Positions 1 to 7,708 of a stretch of DNA of 64,000 nt are shown piece after piece. Position 1 is the first letter of the stretch. Each line of letters opens with the position of its first letter. A model generated the notes under the pieces. That model did no database searches, was not told the origin of the DNA, and saw only the letters and a list, made by a program, of their open reading frames with translations. The translations under genes were made by a program, and so were the position numbers. This DNA comes from Nostoc sp. MG11 (GTDB taxonomy: Bacteria > Cyanobacteriota > Cyanobacteriia > Cyanobacteriales > Nostocaceae): assembly GCF_014904695.1 (NCBI RefSeq), contig NZ_JACXXN010000002.1:1-64000 (forward strand). The letters run 5' to 3'.

Positions 1-108
1 GTAGAGGCAATCATGATTGGTACTGACTTTCAACAAGGAATTTCTTTTATCAGTCCTAGTAGGGTAATTAAAAATCAGACTAGTAATCAGCGATCGCTTT
101 CACCATAA
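1..108 (+). CDS. C-terminal end of an unrecognised gene (cut by window edge)
   Basis: Frame 1 is open from the first base and ends with TAA at 106-108, giving 35 residues that include the stretch IGTDFQQGISFISPSR. I do not recognise the family. The fragment could be the tail of a real upstream gene or a chance open frame. The HIP1 octamer GCGATCGC lies within its last codons. Confidence 0.35.
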   Translation, partial: VEAIMIGTDFQQGISFISPSRVIKNQTSNQRSLSP

Positions 109-219
109 CTGTCTTAAAAAGCTCATTTCTCATTTGTAGTTTCTCACAACTAATTTAGGGAGGCTATATCTGTGTTTACCTGTGGTTCTGAGTAGGTAGA
201 CATATTAATGAGTATCAGA

Positions 220-534
220 GGTTCATCGACAAAGCTCAAAGGTTCATCCACGAAGCTCAAAGGTTCATTCACGAAGCTCAAAGGTTCATTCACGAAGCTC
301 AGAGGTTCATCCACGAAACTCAAAGGTTCATCCACGAAGCTCAGAGGTTCATCCACGAAACTCAAAGGTTCATTCACGAAGCTCAAAGGTTCATCGACAA
401 AGCTCAAAGGTTCATCAACAAAGCTCAAAGGTTCATTCACGAAGCTCAAAGGTTCATCGACAAAGCACAGAGGTTCATTCACGAAGCTCAGAGGTTTATT
501 CACGAAGCTCAGAGGTTCATTCACGAGTATCAAA
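220..534. repeat. 21-bp tandem array, 15 units
   Basis: Fifteen head-to-tail 21-bp units start at 220, 241, 262 and so on to 514. The unit begins GGTTCATYVACRAARCTC. Because 21 is a multiple of three and of seven, frames stay open on both strands: the plus strand reads a G-S-(S/F)-T-K-L-(K/R) heptapeptide and the minus strand (150-533) reads E-P-L-S-F-V-(D/N). Of the five commonly variable unit positions (8, 9, 12, 15, 20), four are silent in that minus frame. However, that frame has only a TTG start at 533 and no clear ribosome binding site. Units are contiguous with no spacers, so this is not a CRISPR array. Whether it is translated is unresolved. Confidence 0.9.
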
Positions 535-686
535 GACTTATTTACAAGATTTGTATTGCTCCTAATCTCTACCTATAAACAAAATTTAATCAGTTCTAGA
601 ACTAGCCCTTTCAAGGTGCAATCCTAAACAATAAGTTTTCTTCGTGTCTTGGTGTCTTTGTGGTGAAAAGATAAATTTTATTTAAC

Positions 687-796
687 CACAAAGACAAGGG
701 TAGCCGCGTGGGCGGGTTTCCCGCGCCACTTGCCACAACGGGGGGAACCCCCGCAAGGCAGTGGCTTGACTTGAGCGGACTGCCCGCACAAAGACA
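687..796. mobile_element. GC-rich small insertion (about 90 bp) with 10-bp direct repeats
   Basis: The 10-mer CACAAAGACA occurs at 687-696 and again at 787-796, exactly 100 bp apart. The DNA between is much richer in G and C than its surroundings. Removing one 10-mer plus the insert restores an inverted repeat: CTTGGTGTCTTTGTGGT near 649-665 would pair with ACCACAAAGACACCAAG. So a small element appears to have inserted into an older hairpin repeat and duplicated 10 bp of target. The 14-mer AGCCGCGTGGGCGG at 702-715 recurs at 13732-13745 inside the histidine kinase gene. Confidence 0.65.
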
Positions 797-931
797 CCAA
801 GTTGAATCATGAAAAACCAGGTAATGAAAGCAGATTTTTCACCCACCTGGAAAGGGCTAGTCCTAAGTTCTATCTAAACCTCCACGTCTGAATAGGCACA
901 CCAGGAAATAAAAAGATTTCTTTCTATGCCC

Positions 932-1299
932 TCAGGACTTACGCACTCAGATCCCCCAACCCCCTTAAAAAGGGGGCTTTAGAAGTTTCCCCCTTAAAAA
1001 GGGGGCTTTAGAAGTTCCCCCTTAAAAAGCTACGGTGTACAAACATCTGTGTACAAAACCAAAATCGTTGTATATCCTCCTAAATCCCCCTTAAAAAGGG
1101 GGACTTTGAGAGGTTTTTGCCCCCCTTTTGAAGGGGGGTTGGGGGGATCAAAAGCCTGTGGGGCAACTCTAAAAGACTTGTGTGTACACCGTAGCCTTAA
1201 AAAGGGGAGCCAGCGCGGTCTTGGGGTCTCCCCAAGTGGAGCGACTGGCGTGGGTTAGGGGGGATCTAGGTTTCAAGCTTCAGTGCGTAAGTCCTAGCC
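932..1299. mobile_element. MITE-like element 1 (AGGACTTACGCACT termini)
   Basis: AGGACTTACGCACT at 934-947 is matched by its exact reverse complement at 1282-1295. The octamer CTATGCCC lies just outside each end (924-931 and 1300-1307), consistent with target-site duplication. The interior has tandem CCCCCTTAAAAAGGGGG units and a stretch, 1204-1266, that recurs inverted at 7782-7885. It has no transposase gene, so it would be non-autonomous. Element 2 (1029-1195) sits inside it. Confidence 0.7.
1029..1195. mobile_element. MITE-like element 2 nested in element 1
   Basis: GCTACGGTGTACA at 1029-1041 is the exact reverse complement of 1183-1195. The octamer CTTAAAAA flanks it precisely on both sides (1021-1028 and 1196-1203), as expected for an 8-bp target duplication. 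The 167-bp body contains a G-rich stretch around 1120-1149 shared with the element at 7.7-8.0 kb. No transposase is encoded. The flanking octamer is part of a repeated motif, so a chance match is possible but less likely than insertion. Confidence 0.75.
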
Positions 1300-1313
1300 C
1301 TATGCCCAACAAC

Positions 1314-2909
1314 TTAATCATCATCAAGTTGAAGCAATTGTTCATCAATAGCTTGTATCCGCCTTCGCACAATTTCTTCTGAGAGAATTCGCTTCCGCAT
1401 TGCCTCATTGAGCGCTCCTTTTTCAGCCAGTAGTAAACGGCGGCGAACGGCATCAAGTTTACTGAGCTCACCATTTTTGGCTTCCAACTCCTCTGGGCGA
1501 CGATTATAAAATTCCCGCAATGCTTTTTCTGCTCCGGCAATTCGCACCTGATAAGCTGAACGCATCTCTTCATAGACGGCTTTTGGTAAGACCCCTGACT
1601 TTAATAAGCTATCTAATTCATCTTGTGCTGCTTTACCCGTCATCAATTGGGCTTGCAATTCTTCTACCTGCTGCTGAGCTTCTGAAAATTGAGATAATTT
1701 TAAGCGTTTTACCACCCAAGGCAAACTCAAACCCTGTCCTACTAACGACACCAGCACACTACCAAAGACTAAAGCGATGAGAACTTCTCGCCCTGGGAGT
1801 GTGGTAGGTAAGCTCAAGGCCAGAGCCATTGAGAGTGAACCTTTGATGTTGCCTAAAAACAGTAAATGTTGCCAACGCAGCGGAATTGGGCGGTCAAACC
1901 AACGAATTCCTGCTAGCAGTGGATAGACTGTAAGAACTCGCCCGATTTGATAAGCCAAAACTGCAAGTAGAATTGCAGGTAAAGTCCTCCAAAGCGTTAT
2001 CAGATTTATTTCTACACCAATCAGCAGAAAAATAAAGGTGTTGACAGTAAAACTGGCATATTCCCAGAAACTTAATAAGGTAATGCGACTAGAAGCAGAA
2101 GTATTACGAGAAAGCCCAAAATTCCCGAAAATTAATCCAGCTACGACTACAGCTACAGCACCAGATACACCTAGAAATTGCCCTACCTGAAAAGTTCCTA
2201 ACGCAACTGCAACTGTTAGTAAAAGACTGCTAAGAGGATCATCTAAACGGGTAAATACAGGTATACTTAAGTAGCCTAAGACTAACCCAACAAGGCAACC
2301 CCCCAGAGAGATAAATAGCAGTTGTTGGATTCCCTCTAGAAATGTGAGTGAACCTGTTGAATATACTTGCAAAATCAGGTTGAATGAAACTAGGGCGGCG
2401 GCATCGTTGAATAGGGTTTCTCCTTCAACAATGGTGGAAAGCCGAGAGGGTACTGGTATCTCTTTAAAGACGGCAATCATTGAAACTGTATCAGTGTTTG
2501 CCAGAATTACGCCGACAAATAAGGCAGGTATCCAACTCAGTCCCAGCCCAAACTTCAACAAGACGGCAATAATAGCACTAGAAAGCACAGCCCCAGGCCC
2601 AGCCAGAAGGGCAATTGGTTTAAACGTGCTGCGTAGACGGCTGACATCTGTATTAATGCCAGCTTCAAAGATGAGAATTGGTAGAAAAAGATTCAAAACT
2701 AGGGAAGGATCTAAGCCAATCGGACGAGACAATAACTCAGTAATTGGTAAACCTGCCAATACTAAGCCCGTAACATAAGGGATTCGCAATCGCCGGGATA
2801 GTAAAGCTACACCTGTAGCAACTAGCAAGAGAATAATTGAAACTTTGACTAATAGAGTAACATCCACATTACGTTCTGAAAAGTTATTTTGATACTGATA
2901 GATTCTCAC
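1314..2909 (-). CDS. Na+/H+ (cation/proton) antiporter, CPA1/NhaP type
   Basis: This is a membrane antiporter of about 530 residues that would exchange Na+ or K+ for H+ across the plasma or thylakoid membrane. The N-terminal two thirds is a run of about a dozen hydrophobic segments. It contains the family signatures RRLRIPYVTGLVLAG, an 'FEAGINTD' stretch and 'GETLFNDAAALV', whose ND pair is typical of the CPA1 ion site. From about residue 410 the protein becomes a charged, helical cytoplasmic tail rich in Glu, Lys and Arg. The listed start is GTG. A second GTG (residue 16, VDVTLL) would put the start just before the first membrane segment, and I cannot decide between them. It is transcribed away from the broken antiporter at 3.1 kb. 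Confidence 0.9.
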   Translation of the reverse strand: MRIYQYQNNFSERNVDVTLLVKVSIILLLVATGVALLSRRLRIPYVTGLVLAGLPITELLSRPIGLDPSLVLNLFLPILIFEAGINTDVSRLRSTFKPIALLAGPGAVLSSAIIAVLLKFGLGLSWIPALFVGVILANTDTVSMIAVFKEIPVPSRLSTIVEGETLFNDAAALVSFNLILQVYSTGSLTFLEGIQQLLFISLGGCLVGLVLGYLSIPVFTRLDDPLSSLLLTVAVALGTFQVGQFLGVSGAVAVVVAGLIFGNFGLSRNTSASSRITLLSFWEYASFTVNTFIFLLIGVEINLITLWRTLPAILLAVLAYQIGRVLTVYPLLAGIRWFDRPIPLRWQHLLFLGNIKGSLSMALALSLPTTLPGREVLIALVFGSVLVSLVGQGLSLPWVVKRLKLSQFSEAQQQVEELQAQLMTGKAAQDELDSLLKSGVLPKAVYEEMRSAYQVRIAGAEKALREFYNRRPEELEAKNGELSKLDAVRRRLLLAEKGALNEAMRKRILSEEIVRRRIQAIDEQLLQLDDD

Positions 2910-3109
2910 CTTACAGTTGCTAAATTAGCAACTTCAGATTTGCAGTTGTTGGATTTGTGGTTGCGATCGCTTGTGTCTAAAATTTTTAACCTGTAAGCTC
3001 GGTTAGTTGTCAATTCTTGCTTTTTGACTAATTAAATTTTCCTATTGATCTAGTGTCGTCTGAAAATAGTCAGATAAAGATAAAGTGCAAAATTACCAGG
3101 AATCTCATT

Positions 3110-3753
3110 ATGGTACTTGAATCAGCGATCGGTGAGGAAGTCATTGCAACCAATCTCAAGCAGTTTCTCTTGGTACTTTCAGTATCTTTAAGCGTAGCGA
3201 CACTACCGCAGATATTTAGCTGGTTTCGCCAGATACCCTACACTTTACTACTGGTGATTGTCGGCTTAGGGTTGGCGTTGGTTGATGTCCGTCTGGTGAC
3301 TCTTTCCCCCGAATTAATTTTGTCCATTTGTTTACCACCACTGTTGTTTGAAGCTGCATGGAATTTGAAATGGTCAGAATTGAAAAAGGATTTAGTGCCA
3401 ATTTGCCTGTATGCAGTTTTGGGGGTAGTGATTTCGATTGTAGGGGTGGCGATCGCTCTCGATCAACTAGCTGGACTCTCGTTAACTACAGCTTTGCTTA
3501 TTGGCGCTAGCCTGTCTGCCACTGACCCTGTTTCTGTCACCGCTTTGTTTCGTGAATTGGGTGTAGGTAGCCGTCTGGTCACTCTCATGGAGGGTGAAAG
3601 CTTAGTAGTTTTACAACTGAACAATTCCGAGGCGAACTACTAGCAATTGAAGCAGATACTTATGCAGAATTTGTTAAATCTGGTCGGTTAAATAAACAAC
3701 TAGCACCCATACTTCAAGACGTTTTGCAATATGGAAATGAAAGAGAGGAGTAA
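3110..3753 (+). pseudogene. NhaP-type antiporter remnant with large internal deletion
   Basis: ATG at 3110, preceded by an AGGA, opens an antiporter N-terminus: several hydrophobic helices, 'LPPLLFEAAWNL', 'GASLSATDPVSV' and the start of the family motif 'MEGESL'. Right after that motif the frame runs into unrelated codons and stops at 3643. In another frame, 3617-3753 reads a typical cytoplasmic C-terminus (TEQFRGELLAIEADTYAEF) and ends with TAA. So roughly the first 170 and last 45 residues survive, while the middle of a protein usually above 500 residues is gone and the parts are out of frame. The result cannot be a working transporter. It is divergent from the intact antiporter but not a copy of it by eye. 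Confidence 0.85.
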
Positions 3754-3831
3754 GTTAATTTGTTGTTTGTTATTTGTCATTTGTTAAGAGTCATTTAGTT
3801 ATTTTCTCCTCAGTTCCCAGTCCCCACGCTG

Positions 3832-4269
3832 CTATTCACGAGCTGATAATAAGTGAGCAATCTCATTTATAATTTCCTCTGGATTTTCAAGCTTGGCTAT
3901 GAATCGATCAAAGCCAGCACTCAAAGCCTTGTGACATGAAACCTCACGTGTATAAGAAGTGAGGGCGATCGCTGGTAACTGCCGTAGAAATCGGCAAGAA
4001 TGCACCCGAATTTGCCCAATCAACCAATTGCCATCATGATGGGGCAACTTTACATTACACAGCAGAATATCGGGATGAAGCGATTCGACCAAGGCGAGGG
4101 CTATTTCTGCATTAACGAAAGCCATCACCTCTGCACCTGATGCTTCCAGAATGAAGATGAGCAAGTCTGCAATGTCTGGCTCATCTTCCACCAGCATGAT
4201 CCTGATTCCAACAAGGTGCTGAAGCAAATTTGTCTTACTTTCTTGAGCGCTGGTTTGGTCTTTCGCCAT
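3832..4269 (-). CDS. Stand-alone receiver-domain protein with Asn at the phospho-site
   Basis: A 145-residue CheY-like receiver follows a short polar N-terminus. The acidic pocket is present (VEDEPD, residues 27-32) and so are the conserved Thr (ALTS) and Lys (FIAKLE) of the switch region. At the place of the phosphorylated Asp the sequence is ILLCNVKLP, with Asn72 (codon AAT) instead of Asp. It has no output domain. Normal phosphorylation would not be expected, so it may act as a phosphorylation-independent binding partner or be locked in one state. No adjacent kinase gene is seen. The next gene lies more than 400 bp away and is divergent. Confidence 0.85.
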   Translation of the reverse strand: MAKDQTSAQESKTNLLQHLVGIRIMLVEDEPDIADLLIFILEASGAEVMAFVNAEIALALVESLHPDILLCNVKLPHHDGNWLIGQIRVHSCRFLRQLPAIALTSYTREVSCHKALSAGFDRFIAKLENPEEIINEIAHLLSARE

Positions 4270-4696
4270 GCTGTTCCTTAATCACTTAGCATACTCTACT
4301 TTTTCTATTGCAACGCATGGAGCGAAATAAGTGTTCCCTCTAAATAAACACATTTAGATAAAAAAGCATTATCGACGTGAATAAATTTATTTACGGAGCA
4401 ATCTTGACCGTCTGATTAAATGAGCGATCGCGCCTAAAGTTAATACCAAAATAGTGAAGCTATTAGATACTAAGAACCAATTTAGCGATTATCAGAGTTT
4501 GGTGCAATGATCGTGTGTTTCTAAGTAATTCATTGCCAGTTATATAATATTGCTCTTTCGGAATAGAATCCTATGTATCTTCTGGAAGAAGACACAATAT
4601 AAAAGATAAAGCTAATCTGTATACAGAATAACAAAACGACTTCTAAGTTTAAATCAAGCTTTGAAATCGGTCTTGTCAAAAATAAGGAGAAGCAAA

Positions 4697-4879
4697 ATGA
4701 GTATAGAAGATAGAGCAAAAGCTGCTGCTAAAAACGTTGAAGGCAAAGCCCAAGAAGCACTAGGAAATATTACTGGCGATCCTGAAGATAAAGCCAAAGG
4801 TAAAGCTAAGCAAGCTGAAAGCGAAGTTCGTCATGGCGTAGAAGACGTTAAAGATCAAGTTAAGAAGAATATTGACTAG
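4697..4879 (+). CDS. CsbD-like stress protein
   Basis: A 60-residue, highly charged soluble protein with the CsbD pattern: 'EDRAKAAAKNVEGKAQEALG', then a 'GDPEDKAKGKAKQ' segment and an amphipathic Lys/Glu C-terminus. CsbD proteins are small general-stress proteins of unknown mechanism. I chose ATG 4697 because AAGGAG at 4684-4689 is well placed; the open frame extends upstream to 4661. The long AT-rich upstream region (4270-4696) probably carries its promoter. A hairpin follows at 4946. Confidence 0.9.
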   Translation: MSIEDRAKAAAKNVEGKAQEALGNITGDPEDKAKGKAKQAESEVRHGVEDVKDQVKKNID

Positions 4880-4945
4880 TAAAAGTTCTAATTTTCCTAG
4901 TCTACTATAGAACACGGTTAAAAGCTGGATAACCGTTGTGAAATC

Positions 4946-4984
4946 GACCCCTTTATTGGACTTAATTGGACTCTCAAAGGGGTC
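4946..4984 (+). terminator. Hairpin downstream of the CsbD-like gene
   Basis: GACCCCTTT at 4946-4954 pairs with AAAGGGGTC at 4976-4984 across a 21-nt loop and is followed by AATTTT. It lies 67 bp after the CsbD-like stop codon. A smaller hairpin (CGGTTA/TAACCG) precedes it at about 4914-4935. Confidence 0.6.
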
Positions 4985-5010
4985 AATTTTATAAATCAAT
5001 AACAAAATAA

Positions 5011-5052
5011 TTCGTAATACTTGCCTCCGGTGAGAAGCAAGCTACGTAATTC
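5011..5052. repeat. Dispersed repeat copy A (inverted copy at 20722)
   Basis: This stretch, read on the minus strand, begins GAATTACGTAGCTTGCTTCT and is nearly identical to 20722-20764. The two differ at a few positions in the middle palindrome (CCGGAGGC). Such blocks are common between genes in Nostoc-type genomes. Confidence 0.75.
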
Positions 5053-5189
5053 AAGAAAGTGCAGAACCACTGATTGCAACTACGAATTACGTTAACGCAG
5101 CGGGGTGTAGTCTATTCTCAATTACGCAATTACTTTGACTGTCCTTTAAAGACGTAAAAACCAACTGTACCAAATAGGAGTAAATTGTT

Positions 5190-6041
5190 ATGGCTCTTGT
5201 AAAAATCGCAGACTTCGATCCCAACTATCATGAAAATTTTGATGAAAATGATATCAAGGGAATGGATATCTATACAGATAGGGATGAGAAGATTGGTACA
5301 GTCAGTGATGTTTTAGTAGATGAAGAAGGTCTTTTCCGATATTTTGTTGTTGATTTGGGCTTCTGGATTTTTGGCAAAAAAGTACTATTACCAGTTGGTC
5401 GTTCCCGGCTTGACCAGAACTCTGACCGCATCTACGCTGTGGGGATGACTAAAGAGCAAGCGGAAAATTTACCTGAGTTTAACGAGCGCCAAGAGGTTGA
5501 TAGTGACTACGAAGAACGGGTAAGGCAAGTATATCGCCCAACATTTCTAGACGCAGAATCTTCGACTGCTAACACTTACAACCCCGATACCTACAACTAC
5601 CAACAAGAGCCGTCTTTGTACGATCTCAATGACCAGGATCATCAAACCTTCAAACTGTATCAAGAACGGCTAATTGCAAGTAAGACTCGCATTAAGACAG
5701 GAGAAGTAGCGATTGGCAAGCGTGTTGAAACTGAAACTGCACGGGTTTCAGTACCAATCGAAAAAGAACGAGTTGTGATTGAACGAGTGACTCCAGTAGA
5801 TGCTGGAAAAGCGGTTGCGCCTGGTAGTGTTAACTTCAGCGAAGGTGAGGTAGCACGCATAGAAGTTTATGAAGAGACGGCTGACATTCACAAAGAAGCA
5901 TTTGTGCATGAAGAAGTTAGAGTCAAGAAAGTGGTAGAGCAAGAAATGGTTGAAACGCAAGAAACGCTTCGTCGAGAAGAGTTAGATGTTGAGACCGATG
6001 GACTTCCCGTTGTGGAAGGCTCAGATTCAAATTTAATTTAA
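5190..6041 (+). CDS. PRC-barrel / DUF2382 (AvaK-like) protein
   Basis: A 283-residue soluble protein. Residues about 15-90 form a PRC-barrel ('IKGMDIYTDRDEKIGTVSDV' and 'LLPVGRSRL'). Residues about 155-270 form a DUF2382/YsnF-type domain ('LYQERLIASKTRIKTGEVAI', then alternating Glu/Lys/Val). The arrangement resembles the AvaK-type proteins of Anabaena, which are linked to stress and akinetes; the function is not established. GGAG in ATAGGAGTAA is 9-10 bases before ATG 5190. It follows the CsbD-like gene in the same direction, and both families are often stress-induced. It ends shortly before the bidirectional hairpin at 6098. Confidence 0.88.
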   Translation: MALVKIADFDPNYHENFDENDIKGMDIYTDRDEKIGTVSDVLVDEEGLFRYFVVDLGFWIFGKKVLLPVGRSRLDQNSDRIYAVGMTKEQAENLPEFNERQEVDSDYEERVRQVYRPTFLDAESSTANTYNPDTYNYQQEPSLYDLNDQDHQTFKLYQERLIASKTRIKTGEVAIGKRVETETARVSVPIEKERVVIERVTPVDAGKAVAPGSVNFSEGEVARIEVYEETADIHKEAFVHEEVRVKKVVEQEMVETQETLRREELDVETDGLPVVEGSDSNLI

Positions 6042-6097
6042 TTATGTTTGAGCGAAATTCAAAGGCGAGCAGTTTTAAATCTGCTTCCACTTAAAAA

Positions 6098-6134
6098 TAA
6101 TACAGGCGAGTTGCATTTGAGGCTCTGCCTGTAT
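6098..6134. terminator. Bidirectional hairpin between convergent genes
   Basis: AATACAGGC (6098-6106) pairs with GCCTGTATT (6126-6134). An A-run precedes the stem and a T-run follows it, so it can terminate both the PRC-barrel gene on the plus strand and the glycerate kinase gene on the minus strand. Confidence 0.8.
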
Positions 6135-6161
6135 TTTTGATTATCCAGTTTCAATTTGGTA

Positions 6162-7232
6162 TCAGGTGCGATCGCCTACGGCGGGGCGTAGCGCATCGCT
6201 ATATACTGCACTAAAACTATGATCAGCTTGAATCTCAATAACTAAATCCACCGCTGTGGGATCTTCTAGCAGTGACTTGATGAATAATTCTGGGTGAAGC
6301 GATCGCCAAAAATAGTTGACAAATTGCTCTATCTCTGCGTCAGGCATCCCCGATTTACCAGCAGCAATCATCTGTTGTTCCGCCTGTTTACGCCACTCCA
6401 AAGAACAGCGGTAATCGGTTGGATATAGCAAAATTAAGCTGTCTAATCGCGCCCACAGTGGAACATAATCGTGGAGGCGGTGATTTATATCACGGGCAAA
6501 TGTTCTATCTTCATCTGTGATAATTGGTGGCGGTGCAGTATCAAATATATCTGCGTTAATTGGCCGCACACCCACAAACCAACCTTCAAATAGTACAATA
6601 TCCACACCTGTGATCATTTCTGGAGTAGTGCGATCGCCAGCACCTCCATAGGCAGATTTATCAAAACGGGGAACCATAACTGGACTTTGCCGCTGGCGAA
6701 TCTGATCTAGTAAATTTAAGCCTAAGTCTATATCATGGGTTCCTGGTGGCCCCCGCCAAATCAAGCGAGGATCTTGCTGTATTAAGGCTAGACGATCGCT
6801 ATAAGTTTTGTACAAGTCATCCAAAGATAAACTGAGAGTCCGGTATCCCAACTGCTGAAGAATCAAGGTGAGAACCTTGGACATTGTGGTTTTACCTGTG
6901 CCTTGCGCTCCCAAAATCCCCTGAATTAGAGGTCGTTCCAACTGTTGGCGGTGCGATGCTAGTTTGATTCCCAGAGGTAGCCACAAGTCCCACAACACCT
7001 GTAACATTTCCTGGGGTTGCACCATGAGGGTAGTTTGGCAGAATTCGCTAAAAGCTGGCAAAACAGATTTTAGTAGATGCGATCGCACTTGGATAACTTC
7101 ATCTACATTTTCTGATGTGATCCCAAAAGCTTTTGCCCTTAACTTATCTCTCAGCGCTGCTTCTCTGACTTCTTGCCGCCAACTTTCTTGTGCCTCTATT
7201 CCAGTCAAAATCTCTCTAAACCACGACTTCAT
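6162..7232 (-). CDS. glyK: D-glycerate 3-kinase (GLYK), photorespiration
   Basis: Phosphorylates glycerate to 3-phosphoglycerate, the last step of photorespiratory carbon recovery. The P-loop is GAQGTGKT. It is followed by 'SLSLDDLYKTYSDR', 'WRGPPGTHD' and 'VLFEGWFVG', all typical of the plant/cyanobacterial GLYK family. Length is about 356 residues from ATG 7232; an in-frame GTG at 7268 would add 12 residues and overlap the upstream gene by 4 bp. I prefer ATG because it begins MKSWFREIL and is preceded by a purine-rich stretch. The last nine residues (LRPAVGDRT) are encoded by a GCGATCGC-containing palindromic repeat, so the native C-terminus seems to have been replaced. The gene upstream on the same strand is Ycf20. 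Confidence 0.9.
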   Translation of the reverse strand: MKSWFREILTGIEAQESWRQEVREAALRDKLRAKAFGITSENVDEVIQVRSHLLKSVLPAFSEFCQTTLMVQPQEMLQVLWDLWLPLGIKLASHRQQLERPLIQGILGAQGTGKTTMSKVLTLILQQLGYRTLSLSLDDLYKTYSDRLALIQQDPRLIWRGPPGTHDIDLGLNLLDQIRQRQSPVMVPRFDKSAYGGAGDRTTPEMITGVDIVLFEGWFVGVRPINADIFDTAPPPIITDEDRTFARDINHRLHDYVPLWARLDSLILLYPTDYRCSLEWRKQAEQQMIAAGKSGMPDAEIEQFVNYFWRSLHPELFIKSLLEDPTAVDLVIEIQADHSFSAVYSDALRPAVGDRT

Positions 7233-7264
7233 AAATTTACAGTCTCCCCCTGCCCCTATTCTTC

Positions 7265-7597
7265 TCACGATCCCAGCTTAAAGGCTTCAAGAAACAGGCT
7301 ATAGATGAAACCAACTTTCAGGAAATTTAGTGAGTCTACCCAAAGCGATCGCCTAGACAAAAAGCTCTGACTATAAAATATTCTGCTAGTAAATTCTGTC
7401 AACACCACTAAAAATGCAGCCACCACAATGTCTAAGAAACCCCTTTGACCAGCTGTAGTAGAAACTGCGTTTCCTACAAAAAAACCGAACAAAAAACTAA
7501 TTATCAGCAGCGAGAGTCGCCGCCAAGGATTCAAAAACCATTGTCCCAAACGGCTAGCAATGGCATCGAAAAGGTTGTTGAGACGAGTGTTTTGCAT
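7265..7597 (-). CDS. Ycf20-family (DUF565) membrane protein
   Basis: A 110-residue protein conserved in cyanobacteria and plastids. The diagnostic N-terminus is TRLNNLFD and 'NPWRRLSLLIISFLFGFFVG', followed by 'STTAGQ', then two or three hydrophobic segments (about 28-45, 55-70 and 92-105). Ycf20 proteins have been linked to non-photochemical quenching in algae; the molecular role is unknown. ATG 7597 is the only good start. It lies just upstream of glyK with nearly no gap, so they may be co-transcribed. Confidence 0.88.
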   Translation of the reverse strand: MQNTRLNNLFDAIASRLGQWFLNPWRRLSLLIISFLFGFFVGNAVSTTAGQRGFLDIVVAAFLVVLTEFTSRIFYSQSFLSRRSLWVDSLNFLKVGFIYSLFLEAFKLGS

Positions 7598-7708
7598 CAG
7601 TGAGGCTTCTGGGCAAAAGTCATTGGGGATTGGGAACTAGGGACTGGGGATACTTCCCTACGAGATGCTACGCGTAGCTTGCTTACCCGTAGGGGTACGA
7701 CATGGTTC

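Noticed and set aside
220-534. Possible CRISPR array
   Set aside because: Units are contiguous 21-mers with no unique spacers and no cas genes nearby.
208-627. Plus-strand open frame through the 21-bp array encoding G-S-(S/F)-T-K-L-(K/R) repeats
   Set aside because: Unit variation changes residues more often than in the minus frame and there is no ribosome binding site; kept only as part of the repeat.
1120-1150. G-run stretch as a functional G-quadruplex
   Set aside because: The G-runs are part of the repeated element core and have no promoter context; no independent support.
1049-1258. Short proline-rich open frames within the MITE region
   Set aside because: They follow the repeat sequence, have no start signals and differ from any protein I know.
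2344-2778. 144-codon frame antisense to the antiporter gene
   Set aside because: A shadow of a strongly supported gene with no coding features of its own.
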